Assembly: GCF_041296385.1 (NCBI RefSeq)
Contig: NC_091020.1
Location: 31,638,001-31,702,000 of the forward strand
Direction of reading: 5' to 3'
DNA: 64,000 bases
Origin: Aphelocoma coerulescens
Lineage: Eukaryota; Chordata; Aves; Passeriformes; Corvidae
Part shown: piece after piece, positions 1 to 13,400 of the stretch
How the letters are laid out: every line of letters starts with the position of its first letter
Numbering within the stretch: position 1 is the first letter of the stretch
Made by a program: the position numbers and the translations under genes
Notes under the pieces: generated by a model
The model's input: the letters and a program-made list of their open reading frames with translations, nothing else
Database searches by the model: none
What the model was told of the DNA's origin: nothing

Positions 1-1336
1 CTACTCCAGACCCACTGAGCCAGCAGTGGTTAACACTGCTCTTCACAGAGCAAATTACACCACTCTTCATAACTTTATAAGGATTGAAAACTAGAGAAGA
101 CCATAACTCTTCTGAGCCATTATCTAACAGCAATAAACAGTAGCTTCAAGCACTGGAATCTTGCAATGACCCACAAATGCTCTGCATTTGTTTTTAAAAG
201 CTCACAGAATTTCTTCCCACACTAGTGGGATTCCTCTACCACTAGTCCAGTATGTTTCCAGTTCAGGTATTAATAATCCTTGGCTCTCCACGTGCATGTC
301 ATTTGTGAAATAGCAAATACTTTAACTCCAGTATTTTCTCCAGCTTCACTCTTACAGTCACTCACCCTGAACTGCAGTGCTGAGCTCTACCAGAACATTT
401 CTCTCCCTTCCCCCAAGTCAGAAGTTTTCCCATGAAAAACTCTGTTTCTTCACATGGAAATTTGATTTCAGGTATTTCCACTGCTAATGTCTTGGAATCT
501 GCCTGAAAAACAGCAGAGCCTTTGCCCCTCAGACCCCTCCAACTGACCCAGCCAGTGCCCAAACAATGTATTCAATACCTGATTGAAATGGGCTGAAAAC
601 ACTGTTTAAATTGCTGTGCTGTTTCTCCACAAAAGGAAAGAGCCAAATGGAAAATACAGGTAGTCCTGAGGATGGTACAGGAATTAAAAATAGTACTGCA
701 AGTGCTGGAAAGCTGCAGATAAGAATGACTCACTTCATAACTTATGCTTTGAAATCAGCTGAATATCAAGAAAATTTACCACCCAAAGACATGCCTGCAA
801 AATTTCTAATTTCTACCAGACCTCCCAAGTTCTTTAGGAAAAGGCAAAGCAGAGACCAACTCCTCTAAGTCTTGCATGTTACAGAAGAGGAGGGTTTTCA
901 GAAAATTGTGTTATATTCATATCAATATAAATACCAAAGCAAAGTAAAATAAAGAACCTTAAGCTCTCAAGGAAACCAGTGGCAACTACAAAACAAACAT
1001 CAGCAATGACTCAGAACAAGTGAATACACAGGAAAATGAAGGCACTGAGTTAGTCAGGGCGATTCTCAAGCCACCCACACAGGAACCCAGGAGAAAACTC
1101 CATCCAGTTTTCCAGGAAAGCCCTGAGCTGGAATTAGGATGATTGTAATGAATCTCTTAATTAATTGGTCGTAGTGAGATGGGGCCAAGAACCTGGAATA
1201 CCTCAGAGCAGCTGCATTAATATCCCAACATGGAATCAACCCAGTTCTATGCCTACCTGTTCAATCCATGCTGTGGCTAGAAAGCAGAGTTCATTATAAC
1301 CAGACAAAACTGTGTTATTGAAGTAAATAACTTTAC
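1..1336 (-). other. RGS10: RGS10 intron 4 (partial)
   Basis: This is intronic sequence downstream of exon 4. I looked on the minus strand for the terminal RGS10 coding exon (NLMKYDSYSRF region) and did not see it. Short open frames here show no recognisable protein. Two TGACTCA AP-1-like heptamers occur near 726 and 1005; with no other support they are only string matches. Confidence 0.7.
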
Positions 1337-1480
1337 CTGGTCCTGGAGCTTCTGAAACATGAGAGGGTGAGGTGTCTCCAGGATGGTCTCACTCAAACGG
1401 GACTGCCCTTCAACATTGACTTGGGAGGAAGCTTTACTGGACAGGAAAGTCATGTAAATTTCTTTAGCTTTTTCTTGCAT
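1337..1480 (-). CDS. RGS10: RGS10 coding exon 4
   Basis: Residues 86-133, from [10 protein letters not shown] to FQKLQDQ, 144 bases (48 codons). It lies between a TTTTGCAG acceptor and a GTAAAG donor. The segment covers the middle and late RGS-box helices ([17 protein letters not shown] and the PHPLMFQ motif). The next exon would start IFNLMKYDSY in this family and is not present to the left. Confidence 0.95.
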
Positions 1481-4400
1481 CTGCAAAAGGACATGTATTT
1501 AAAAGAATTATTTAAAATGGAATTTATTAAAAGAATTATTTCCTGTGGAAATGGTCTCTGATTGGGTAACGTTTTGTTGGACACTTCTGTAGGTCACTTC
1601 TTGAGGTTCATCTCCTAAACCCAAAATATATTCTGAATTTCAAAAAAAGTAACAAATACATATAGATTAGCCTACTTGTGTATATTCATTTGTACTGGAA
1701 GAGAAACACCTCTACAGGCCAAGCCTACACTGATATTAGCAAAAGCTACCAGTGTTCAGCAGGTTGTGATGTCTGAATCTCAGTAGCCAGTGTGAGACTG
1801 CTCAGCATCATCAACTAGACCTTGTGTTCAGTTCTGAGAAGACTCTTTTTCCTAACAGATCATCAGTATGGGCAAGAAACCCAGAGGAAAAAAACCTGGG
1901 AGCTTACTACAAGGGAAAACTAAGTGAAGTTAGTGTCTAACTCACACCACTGTAAGGCAACCTTGTCACACCACACACTTTGTCTTAACCATGACCTCAG
2001 AGCAGCTCACCTACAACACCGACTACATGATTGGCTAACTGGTAAAGATAAGACTCTCAATAGCCTCTGAGAATTGATAAATAAGGGTGTGACCTGCATA
2101 AAGCTGTTTGTTGGTATTTGCCCTGATTTCAGAGCTCTTCCCTTGTCAAACCAGTAACAGTGATAACATCTCGACCCCACCAGCATCTTTAAGCTTCAAA
2201 GTGAGGGGCCACAATTCCCTGAAATTCAGTGAAAGACCTCTTTAACCAGACAGTTGGATAAGAGGAAGCCAGAGAGGAGAAAGAGCCACAAGCCAGGCAA
2301 GATCCAAGCCCCGCTGCTGCAATCTGAATTCTGCAATCTGAAAGCAACCCAGCAGCAGCTGCTCTGGGTCATCCCTGGGTACCTCTAATGAGCAATCACA
2401 GCTCCAGACCAGCACCAGGTAAAGGGCTGTGCCTTTGATGGGGATAGGGCTTGAAGAAGGAAGCATTTAAACCCAGCCCATGAAGGAGTCTCAGAATTAC
2501 TTCCATGTTTTACAGCTGAGGTACATTTACACTTGGGGATAATTAGAAGAAAAGCTGCATGTGTTTGAGCATTCAGGGGGCTTAAAGAGCTCACTCTCAC
2601 TGCTGAAGGGGATACCCATTCTCTAGTATTCCTATTTAAAACTTATTCATCTGGTAGGTAGAACATTATGTGCCAGGTACATTAGGCCACAAATGAACTG
2701 TTTTTAACAATTTCCAACTTGTTTCACCTCTCAGGGAGGACTGGGTCAGCCCCTTCTGTTCTAAATGAGCAATTAATCCAAGAGATCAGAGGTGTGACTG
2801 CTACAAGTGGCAAAGTTAATGTCCTAAGGCAGGCACAGGGAAGGGGCCTTTAGCTATTATTGCATGAGCAATTGCATTGCCAGTCCCACCTAAACAACTT
2901 TAGAACCTGCTGTCCAGTTTCAACCATACTTGAGAGAGGGGCAAAGGACCGAGAAAAAAAATTACCCTCCTGCTGAGTCAATGGAAAATCATCAGGAGAA
3001 AAGAAAGGGAGAGGAAAAGCAGCACATGCACCCAGGGAAAAGCTGCAGTATATGCTCAAAAGTTATCTGCTCTACTTGAACTGCCAGGGTGTCCTTTGCT
3101 GCTGGCTAGTCAAGGCAGGAATAGCTCCTCACCAGCCCCAGCACAAGGTGCTGCTTGCCCAAGGCCACAGAAGCAAGCTGGGCACTGCAGAGAAAGAGCA
3201 AAGGGAGGCTTGAGAGGAAATACAAAACTGGAAGTAACTGTGAGGAACTTTAAAGAGCATGGAGGGGAACAACAGGACTGTGTGGGAGGCTGGTGAAACA
3301 CGGAGGCTCTTTGGATTTTGTGAGGAAGAATAACAAAGAAAGGAAGTGAAAGAGCTGTGGTAGGGAGAGGAGGCCATTGGAGAGACACAGGGGACCTGGC
3401 TTTATAGCAGTGGGGAAATATGGAAATACACAGCTGAACATTACAGATTCTGCTGCAAATAGAACTGCTCTGCCATGTCTGTGCTTCAGTGGTACAGCAG
3501 CTGATTAACTACAGCTTATAATTTGCTTTAAAAAGAAAGAACAGTCAAAGCTGCCAGTGTGCTCATACACCCCCCAAGTGTCACTCAGGCAGAGCCAGGT
3601 TCAGGTGGAGGAGGCAGAGATTGTCCCTGTTCAGTCAGTGGCATTCTCTGCTCTGCATCTGCCTGAAACTAAAGCCTCAGCACAGGGAACTCTGCTCTGG
3701 AACTAAAAGAGCTCCTAAACTGGGATCTTGTTCGCAGGTGGTTATTAAAGGATTTCTGGCAGTCCTCAGTTCCATCTGTGTGCTCGCCCCAGCGTCCGTG
3801 CCAGATTCCCATTTGGAGCACAAAGTTCTGTCTGCAGCAACCCCCCTCGCTGTTTCAAGTGGATACAAGATTCTTTCCCACTTCCTTTCCTAAGGTCAAA
3901 CTCAGCTCCCAAGCATGTGTCTTTCCCAAATGAGGTGAATGGGAGCCCCAGATGCTCATCAGACCAGGCTCCCAGCAGTCAGCAGCTGTGCAGCATTACC
4001 CAGCCCTGCTAAACCCTTGTTACATTCCACATGGGCAGCAACAGAAGAAACTCCTGAATTTGTCCTGGAATCATTCACTACAAAACTCCAACATGGATAT
4101 TCTGGTGGGTTTTAGCAATAGCTGAAAATATTTCCCGTAAGCATTTATTACAATCTGTAATTTATTTTTGAAGCTCAGCTTCAAGAGGAGAAACATTTAA
4201 ACCCTGGGAAGCAGTATGACTGACATGTTGTTTATTTCATTAACAGTCACAAATGCAACAACACATGACAAACCCCAACAAAATATTTAAAGTTGAATTT
4301 TATTCCCTTATCCCCACCACTCCCATTTCAATAATTAAATACGTGCCCTAACACAAGGGCCACGTGGGTGGCAGCAGAGCTCACTGCTACGAGTGGACTT

Positions 4401-7400
4401 CACCTAATTGCTTTCTCAATCTTCACTAAATGTTAAATTTCTATTTTAAATACAATTCTAAAGGATTATCCTTTTTGTTGTTGTTGTTTCTAAACTACAG
4501 AGATGTGTCTTGAGCTGAGGGGAAAAGTCTGTACCTTCCTGCTGCAAGAAGATGGGCTGAACCCAGTTCATCTAAAACCTGGCCAGACCAGCAATGCAGT
4601 CTGCCTGCTGCCTCGCTCTGCAGCTGCCAAAAATCTCCCCTGCTCCCCTGAATCATCCACCCTGATGGAACAGCAGCCTGTGCAAAACCAAACACTGCCC
4701 CAGGCTGACACAGGAAGGATAATAATAAATATCCCTGGCACAATGGGTGCTTAACCCACTGCTCATGTGGTGACCTTTGGGCAAGTTTAAACTGACCAAG
4801 TAGAGCCCCATGCCAGCATTCTCACATCAAGTAATGAAAAGTTTATCTCATCCTTTAAAAATTGGGGGAAAAGAATCCCATTCATAGAGTCATGGAATGG
4901 TTTGGGTTTGAAATTACTTTAAATGTCAGCTACTTCCAACCCCCTGCAGGGACAGGGGACATCTTTGACTAGATCAGATTGCTCAGAGTCCCATCCAGTC
5001 TAGCTTTGAATGTTTTCAAGGATGGGACATTGACCACCTCTCTGGGAAACCTGTTCCAGTGTGTCACCATCCCCACAGTAAAGAATTTCTTCTTTATACC
5101 TAATCTAAACTTGCCCAATGTCAGTTTGAAGCCATTCCCCTTTGTCCTGTCCCTCCATCCCGTGTCCAAAGTCCCTCTCCAGCTCTCTTGGAGCCCCTTT
5201 AGGCCCTGGAAGGTCTCTCTGGAGCTTTCTCTTCCCCAGGCTGAACACCCCCAGCTCTCCCAGCCTGGCTCCAGAGCAGAGCTGCTTCAGCCCTTGCAGC
5301 ATCTCTGGACTCGCTCCAATCTGGGTTAAATTGATATCAGCTTCATCTGACCAAGAGTCTCTGGGTCTATGAGCTAATCTGTGTGGGAAGCCAGTTTTAA
5401 GGAGAAGCAAATTACAAAACAAGTAAAAGACTGGTTTTAGACTACTGTGCTCACAATAGAGAGATGCAAAGGGATTTCTGCAAGAGTCACTTTCAGAAGA
5501 AAAATCCACACTTCATGTTACCATAAACACTGGAAAGATTTCTATTTTTAGTGCTTTTCCTAGCTTTGTAAATTATCTAAACAAAGCCACCCATAAGCAG
5601 TAGCTACAAAAACTTACTGTAAGTCTGTGTCATTCTAAAGCACATTTATTCAGCAAGTTATAATAATTTGGGCAGCACCAGACTCCAAGATGACCATGCT
5701 GTGGAATGACTGGTACTGAATAATGAACCTAAATAGAACCTAGTTAAGCCTCTGTCCATTCATTTGGCAATTCATTGAAGGATTCACTAAGCTCCTATCC
5801 CTGCACATCACTTCACCACTTTCTGTACTGGCATCCTAAATTAGCAATCCTAAATCAGCTGAAAATATGGAAATCATTTAGCAAGGGAAAATATGATTAT
5901 TATCCCACTGAAGGCGTGGGACTTTACAGAAAAGTCGACTGACTGGTTGTGCTTTCCTCAAGACTTTCTGCATTCGTGGACCTTAATGAGGGAGGGAAGC
6001 AGCTGAATACACAAAGCTGAAACTACTAAATGCTACAGGGTTCACAGTCAAATGGAACATTTCCCTCTTCTTGCAAAAAATAGTATTGTTGTATTTTTAT
6101 GGATTTATCAATACCAAAAAAATACAACTAAACCCAGCACACTGTTTTGAGGGGAACGTTTTTTTCAGTGCAAAACACAGGATATTTACAAAAAGTAGAC
6201 TCCCTCCCCAAAATACATTGTTTGGAAAAACAGGGAAATTGCTATTGCTGAAAATGTTCTGGGAAACTGTTTCAGCTGACAATATTTGACTGAGAGGAAT
6301 CCTGCAGTGTGGACACCTCTTACACCTGCACTTCATAACACCTCTCCTAACCCAGCTCTCCCACCTGATTCCTATTCCTTGGCATTTCTGATGTTTCTCC
6401 AAGCACATATAATCCCACTTGGAAGAGGTTTAAGGGGCATTTTCCCCACTTTCACCTCCTCATGGTGCTAAAATGTGCCATGGCAACAAGAGGTGCACTA
6501 AGGTAAAAAACATAAAAGGGGGATTTAAAAAAAAAAAAAAGCTTTAGGAGTCTGACTCTCAAGGACAGTGATGCTCACTTGGAGTTTTGAAACTACTTAA
6601 TTTCAAGCTCACAGAATCTTTCTCTTAAAGAGCAGATAAATTTAAATTTTCTCAAGAAAACAATGAAATAAACAACAAAAAAAACCACACAAAACCTTTT
6701 TCAGAAACAAGCAGACTAAACATGGTTCATAGTTTAGGCCTGGCTCTGTGGGCTTCAAGGTCTAAATGTGAAAGTAGATCCTTTGTTCCTGGTGGATCTA
6801 AATGTAAAACAAGATCTACATAGTGGAAAAAAAACCAAACGAAAAAATCTTACAGGAGGTGGATGGTTGAAAAATTTTCCAATAGAATATTTCCTACTAG
6901 AAAGAGAGAGTTGTCATCAAAATGAAAAGGCTCTGCAGGTATACATCAATTTGGATAAATATTTAAGCAAAAAAGTTTAAACAGACCCCTTTTGTTTTGT
7001 AACTTGTAATTTCATAAGGCAAAATATTTTCTTTTGGTGCTGTAAAATATTTTTGTTTGTGCCATTTGTTATTTTTATGTTCCACTGAGACATCACAGTG
7101 GTGTAAATTTCCATGTATTAGCTGCTATGCTCTAAAAAAGTTCTGAATGAAATATCTTTATATTTGCAAACAAGACGATGCAACATCACTGAATTAACAA
7201 AAGTTTTGCTACTCCCTAGAAACTACAAAAAGTTCAGTTTTCAAAACATGGGAAACTTGACAATTTCAGCAGTTGGTTTTGATTTGAAGTAGAACTGGCT
7301 TTGTTTCCAAACAATTCCACCAGGATGATTTTAGTGCAATTTCTTCAAATATATTTATCTGCATTCACACAAAGCACATTATGCAACAGAGATGTTTTAG

Positions 7401-10400
7401 CTCCAGCTCTGCTAAGTAAACTTCGTTGACAAGCAGAATTTATTTAGGAAACATACCTGCTTTTTTCCCTGTGTTTTCTTAAATTCTTCACATGCTAACC
7501 AGAACAAAACGTTTTCTTCACTAAATTCTTTCTTTAAAAACTCCTAGGAAAGCAAAAAACAAACACACAAACATTAGGATGCAATTTCTCAGTTGGTTTT
7601 CCCTCTTCCTACTACAGCTATTAGAACTAGGAGCTGCCTAAAATTAACTTAACCGTGAGTTTACCCAACCCAGTGCAACAGAACCACTGCATCTGCACAA
7701 CTAATACTGAACACTCTGATATTCTGCACTTTGAAAGCACATTCCAGGAGGATGATGAGCTACATCTAATCTCAGACCATATCAGTAACTCACAGGAATG
7801 ATCTCCTCAGTCTCCCTTAAATAGCTCGAGCACTTTTACAGCCACTGCTCAAAGGGAAATCCAAAAAATATATTCATTCATTACCAGGTGAGTAAAATGA
7901 ACTATTTTAATGAGAGTCACAGATCACTTGGGATTCTCATGTAGTACCTTTCTGACTTTTGTAATGAGTAAAATCTCTACAAATGAAAGTGTTTCTAAAC
8001 GTGATCATCAGTGGCAATAAATCCACTGAAGCAGAAGATGTAGCTGTGTTCTCTATGGTGTTTAAACACAGCACATTCCTCCAAAAGTGAGGCATGCTTT
8101 AAAAGGGGAAAAATGTACATTAAATTTATTTATGAAATATAATGACTGAAACTTTTATAGCTCTGAGATCATCAGTGTTCTCTTTCAAGTGTTAGAAAAC
8201 AGAGACTAAGTAATGCCAGGAGTTGAATAGCACCAAGATTACTTTTCCTTTTTTTTTTTTTTTAAGAATTCAAAATCAGTGTTTTGTAATTCTTGTTTAC
8301 CTCATTTTCCGAACCAGTCTGGTAGGAAACCATTTTATCCCAGTGCATTTTATCAGTATGGTATGGCAAAAGCACTTTCAAGTAGGCAGTTCCCATTCTT
8401 ACATCCTAAATGGCAAGAAGGCCTTCAAACACCAACTCACCACCCTCACCTAATTAAACTTCAAGCCATTTTGAGCTGCACCAGCCCACACTTTGTAGTA
8501 AACTGAAAGGGAATATTTTCAGTAGAGCTGCTAAACACAGAGCAAGAGCCACAGAGTCATCAGATTGCTCCTGGTAACTCATTGCTTAAGGACAAGGTGT
8601 GAGAATCGAGAGCCCGGGATCTCAGTGATACAGAATGCTTGGCAGGGAGGGATCAGTGGCTCAGGGACTGCAGTTTATCCAACAGGAACTTGTTAATCCT
8701 TGCAAGAGCAGATAGGTCCCATTAGAAAGATGCAGCCAAAAGTCTTGCACGTGCCTTTGGAGCACAGGCTGCAGTGGCAGGGGGCAGGAGGTGCTGCCTC
8801 AGCAGCTCAGCCAGCGGCACAGCTCCAGCTCTGCTCAGGGCACACATCTAGAGGGATGTGTGCCTCTGTTCACAGCACTGCCACAGCTGCACCCTTCGTG
8901 CTGAGGCTCATTCTGCTTCAACACCTGACTTTGTTTTATGGAAATATCCATATTTAATATAGTGACCCTAAACCGTTTCACTCCTTCCGGGTCTTCGAGG
9001 AGGCTCTCCAGGGACGTGGCCCATTTCGAGGTGCCTTTCAAGGTTTGGTGGCTGCTGCTTGGGTGGCCCTCGATGTCATTTATCTCTGGGGAAAAAAAAA
9101 AAAGTTGAAAACACCAGCATCTTCTTTAGAAATTACAAATATCAGTCACACGGATGTCTCCCCCATTTTCCCCTGCACCCTTGATTTCAGCTGCTCTCTT
9201 TAAAGGAAACACCATGAAACTGAAAATAAACACACACACACACAGACACTTGAATCCTGCTTTGCCTGGAAGGAGGGAAAAACTCCTTACAGCCATACAA
9301 TTCAGGAGCATGTAAGGAGGCACTGACACTGTTTTATAGCAGTTCAAGCCCCTTCTGCCTGGGGAATACAACGACCACAGTCCATATTTTGTTCTGGCAC
9401 CGTCAACAACACTGGGTGCTCTAAAGCAACTCCTGGTCAGTCACACATGTGAAATTTATTTTTAAGAAAAGAATCCTCACTGGAGGCTGGAGGTTGGGTA
9501 AAAGCAGAGAGAGAAAGAAAAATAATGGTTTGTTCAGCAGGAGAATCAGTCCAAGATGTTAACCCAGTCTAATGGGAGGAAAGACACCCAGCAGAAGAGC
9601 CTCACTCCAGCTCAGTCAACCTGGTTTTGGGCAAGAGGGTGATGTCACTGTTTGTTTCCAAGTCCACTGAAATTCTCCTTTTTAAGGTGTACTGGACTGT
9701 GCCCACATCTGATCTGCCAGCCAGCCTTCTCACAGATAGGAAAGATGGAATACAATTTCTATTTTCTCTATCCCAGGGACAAGTGCATTTCATTTGAGGC
9801 TGGTGATGGCAAAAAAAGCCCTGTTTGCTGGCTACCCTTCAGAAAACCTATTACTTGGAAAAACTCCAGGAATGCTACTGCTCATCTGAAAAACTCTTAG
9901 CACAGATGTAAAGTGCTCAGCCTCCTCTCCTCTCACAAAATGCCCTGGGAAGAGAGGAGTGAAGTCAGAAGGATAAGAGCTGCACTTCAGGTCACTACGC
10001 ACTGGAGAGATGCACAGAACTCTTACTGTAACCAGCAGAGCTTCTATTTATAACTCCTCAATTTCTCCCTACCATCTTACTGGAAATCTGGATCTGACTA
10101 ACTTCTGCTTAAGCTCTGCTTTCAAAAACTCTTCTTTCACCATGAAACTAATCCTCACTAAGTATCTCAAAAAACAAACTATGCAGAAATACTATATATA
10201 TTATACATACAAATACACACTACCAGATGTCCTTTCCAGGTGGTAACTGGAAATAATGCAAAGGTTAAAGCCCTACAGAATATTGGCATGACAGCAAAGC
10301 CTCCTGAGCTTTGGTTGGTAGGGACCCGTGGAGTCTGTGTGTTTTACCAACTGTTCTAAATGAATGAACATCTCTGCTGCCTTGATAGGAGAGGGGGTTT

Positions 10401-13400
10401 TGTATGAAAAACACTCTGCTAGCTTAAAGCTCAGCAGCCAGACCCCAAGGATTGTCTCCAAACCACAACTGCAGCCTTCACATGTGACACGAGCACAGCG
10501 AGTTAACACCGCCTCAGTTTGCCCCCCTTTGTGCAAAAGGATGTGGTTCTTGATTAGCACATGAAAAAATTTATTTTAGAAACCTGACTCAAAGTATTTG
10601 AGCATCTAATCTCAGCAAAATCCGTGAGACTGGAGTGGGAATGGCCAAGTATATTGCAGCAGAACACCAAAACCCCCGAGGAGCTTGAATGCGTTGTTAC
10701 GATCCCGCTCGCCTTGGAGGGGAATGGCAGCTCTGTGGGTGCAGCTGCTCGTGGCCTGCAGAAACAGGCCATTCCCTCACTGAACACAGGAGTTAGCACA
10801 CAACACAAGGGGGGAACATTTGATTTCCAGTGTTTCTTCTCCAGCCAAATCTGAATTGAAAAGCATGTGTTTCAATGAGCCAATGCGGACCCAGGCCCTT
10901 GAGAACCTAAAAAAAAATTCTGGTGAGCAAAGGATGGAATAACTCCTTCCACAAACCCAGGATACATCAATTTGCTTCTCTTCTGCTGTTTTGACTGATC
11001 TCCCATTTTACTGCTGGCCATTCTCTATCCTCCCTGATTCATCATTTTCCCCAGCTTCCTCTCCCTTCCAGCCTACCCAGCACAGCCCAAATCTACCCCT
11101 CCATTTATGTTCTCCCTCCACTCCTCCCTGTCAGCCTCCAAACCCTGCTCTCTCCTATGACCCTGCTCCCCTTTTCCCTGCATTCTCCTCCTACAGCCTT
11201 AATAGAACAAAATTTGGTTTTGAAGGGAGGACCTACACAACTTCTTCCTAGCGTCCATTCTGTTGAGCCTTGTACAGGATGGTTTGTTTCCTCACTTAAC
11301 CAGCTCCCCACAACCCCAAAAATACTGTGGTACAGAGACAAAGGTTGTCTGCCCACTGCAGTCCTTCCATTTACCCCTTGCCCCACTTATTCAAGCCAGG
11401 ATGTCCCCAGGGCAGGGGCTGTGGGATGTCTCAGGTGCCTCCAAAGGTGCAATCCCGGCTCAGCTCAGGCTACAGCTCCCAGCACTGCCCAACCCAAGGC
11501 TGGGGACACCAGGCTGAGCACCATTAATCCCCATGTCCAGTGTTCCTCTGCAACCACCGTGAAACATCAACATTTCCCCTCAGCACAAACATAAATAGGC
11601 TGCACATGACAGTAGGAAACACCCTGAAATGTTATGAGGATATTAAAACTGCTGGGTATTTTTATTATATCCCATTAAAAATGCCATCTCCAACATTTAT
11701 TCTAACACAAAAGTGACCCGATATCCCCCCAGTCAGGATCATAACTTCCCACTCCACAGGCTGGTTTCACATAGCAGATTTGATATGTGACTCCCAGAAT
11801 TTTTAAAAGAGTTTAAAAGACAGGAAAGAGGCTTTCCCCAGAAATGACTCCAGAAGCTGATTCCCAAATCCATCTCTATTACTAAATTACCGTAAAAATG
11901 ATACTTTCAGTGAAGTGCAAATTAATGAGTCTGAAACAATTTATTTGAGGAGGCAATATAGAAGTAAGTGTAGTTACATGAATGATCCTCCTGACACCTA
12001 TTTCTCTCCGATATTTGTAAAAAGATAACTTTTTCCTGTTAAAATAATCTACTGACAAAGTTAGGTAACATACCCTTGGAAACAACAAGCCTGATACCAT
12101 TGTTTAACAACAACCAAAATGTACATACATTTGTATGATCATTTAAATGAGGAAGGCAGACATTTGCTGTTACTGAAAAACGGGAGATAATTTTGTGCAT
12201 CAAAAAGGGCATTACAAAATGGCAGTTCTCCCACTGGTATTTCTGTAAGAGTAACACCCAAAATATGCATCAGATGATAAATGAGCTAACTACATTTCTT
12301 ACACTACAGTACATTTATTACATTATGATACACTAATTAAATTTCAGAGCAGGGCTTGCCGTCTTTTACACGGGTTAGGAACCGAGAGGCAGAGAAAGGC
12401 AGCAAGGCACACACAACAGAGCACAGTTGTGAGAGTTGCTGCTGAAGCAAACTTTCCACTGAGTTGGAAATCTGCTTCAGAGACGCAGCCGCTCGCACGA
12501 TGTGCAGAGAGCAGCCAGCTGCTCCTACCAACGCAGCAAATGATTGAGTGCTTCTTTTAACTGCACCACTCTTCAGAGCACTCCACGCTAAGCCAGCAAA
12601 CAGGCAGTTGCATTATCTGGAGCATTATTTTAGAGGTAAACCTCGCAGAAGCTGCTTTCCCACCACACAATAGCACTGCAGCAGCAGGCTGCGGATAAAG
12701 GCTCTTTGTGCGCGGCAGAACGGTAAGTGCAGCACTAATAACGCCGTAATTATCAGCTGAAGAGTGCTATCAAAAATGCCAAATATTTGCATCCCCCACA
12801 CAGGAACGTGGACTGAAATCCCAGGAAGTGTCGATACCCTCAATACATACAACTTTGCAGGTCAGAACTCACAGTCCTTGCCCTTGTTTTTGACAAGCAC
12901 GAAAAACAAAAACCTGTGGGAACCCATCAAACTGAGTGATTCAGACGCAGCTAATTGAGTTAGACATGCTGCTCACTCTGCCTTCCAGAAGCACTGCACA
13001 TTGCAATGGTTTCCCAAGCTGCTGCCACTCTCCAGCTGTTGATACCGTGGCCTTTGTGGCACCATATCAAGCAGCACAGACTCACACCCTTCGCAGAATC
13101 CCGCTGAACACATCCCTTCCTCAACGCCTGTTCTGCCCGTCCCCTTCCCACACACACCTTCTGCACAGCCCTTGTAAAACAACAACTGCCCCACAAACAC
13201 TCACAATGACAAAAGCACCATGCAAACAGCATATTCCTTATTCTGTAGCTAAGCATTAAGGTACAACAAGAAAAGCAGCTTCCATTTCTTTTTGAAGAAC
13301 TTCTGATCACACCTCCCCTTATCCACCTAGATCATAAAGCTGCAAGCCATGAGCCTTTATTATTACTTTAAAAGCACTCTGAATACCTTGTCTTGTCCTA

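Noticed and set aside
5105..5509. 134-codon minus-strand frame
   Set aside because: Lies mostly in the CR1 3' region, which is non-coding in intact elements; no gene.
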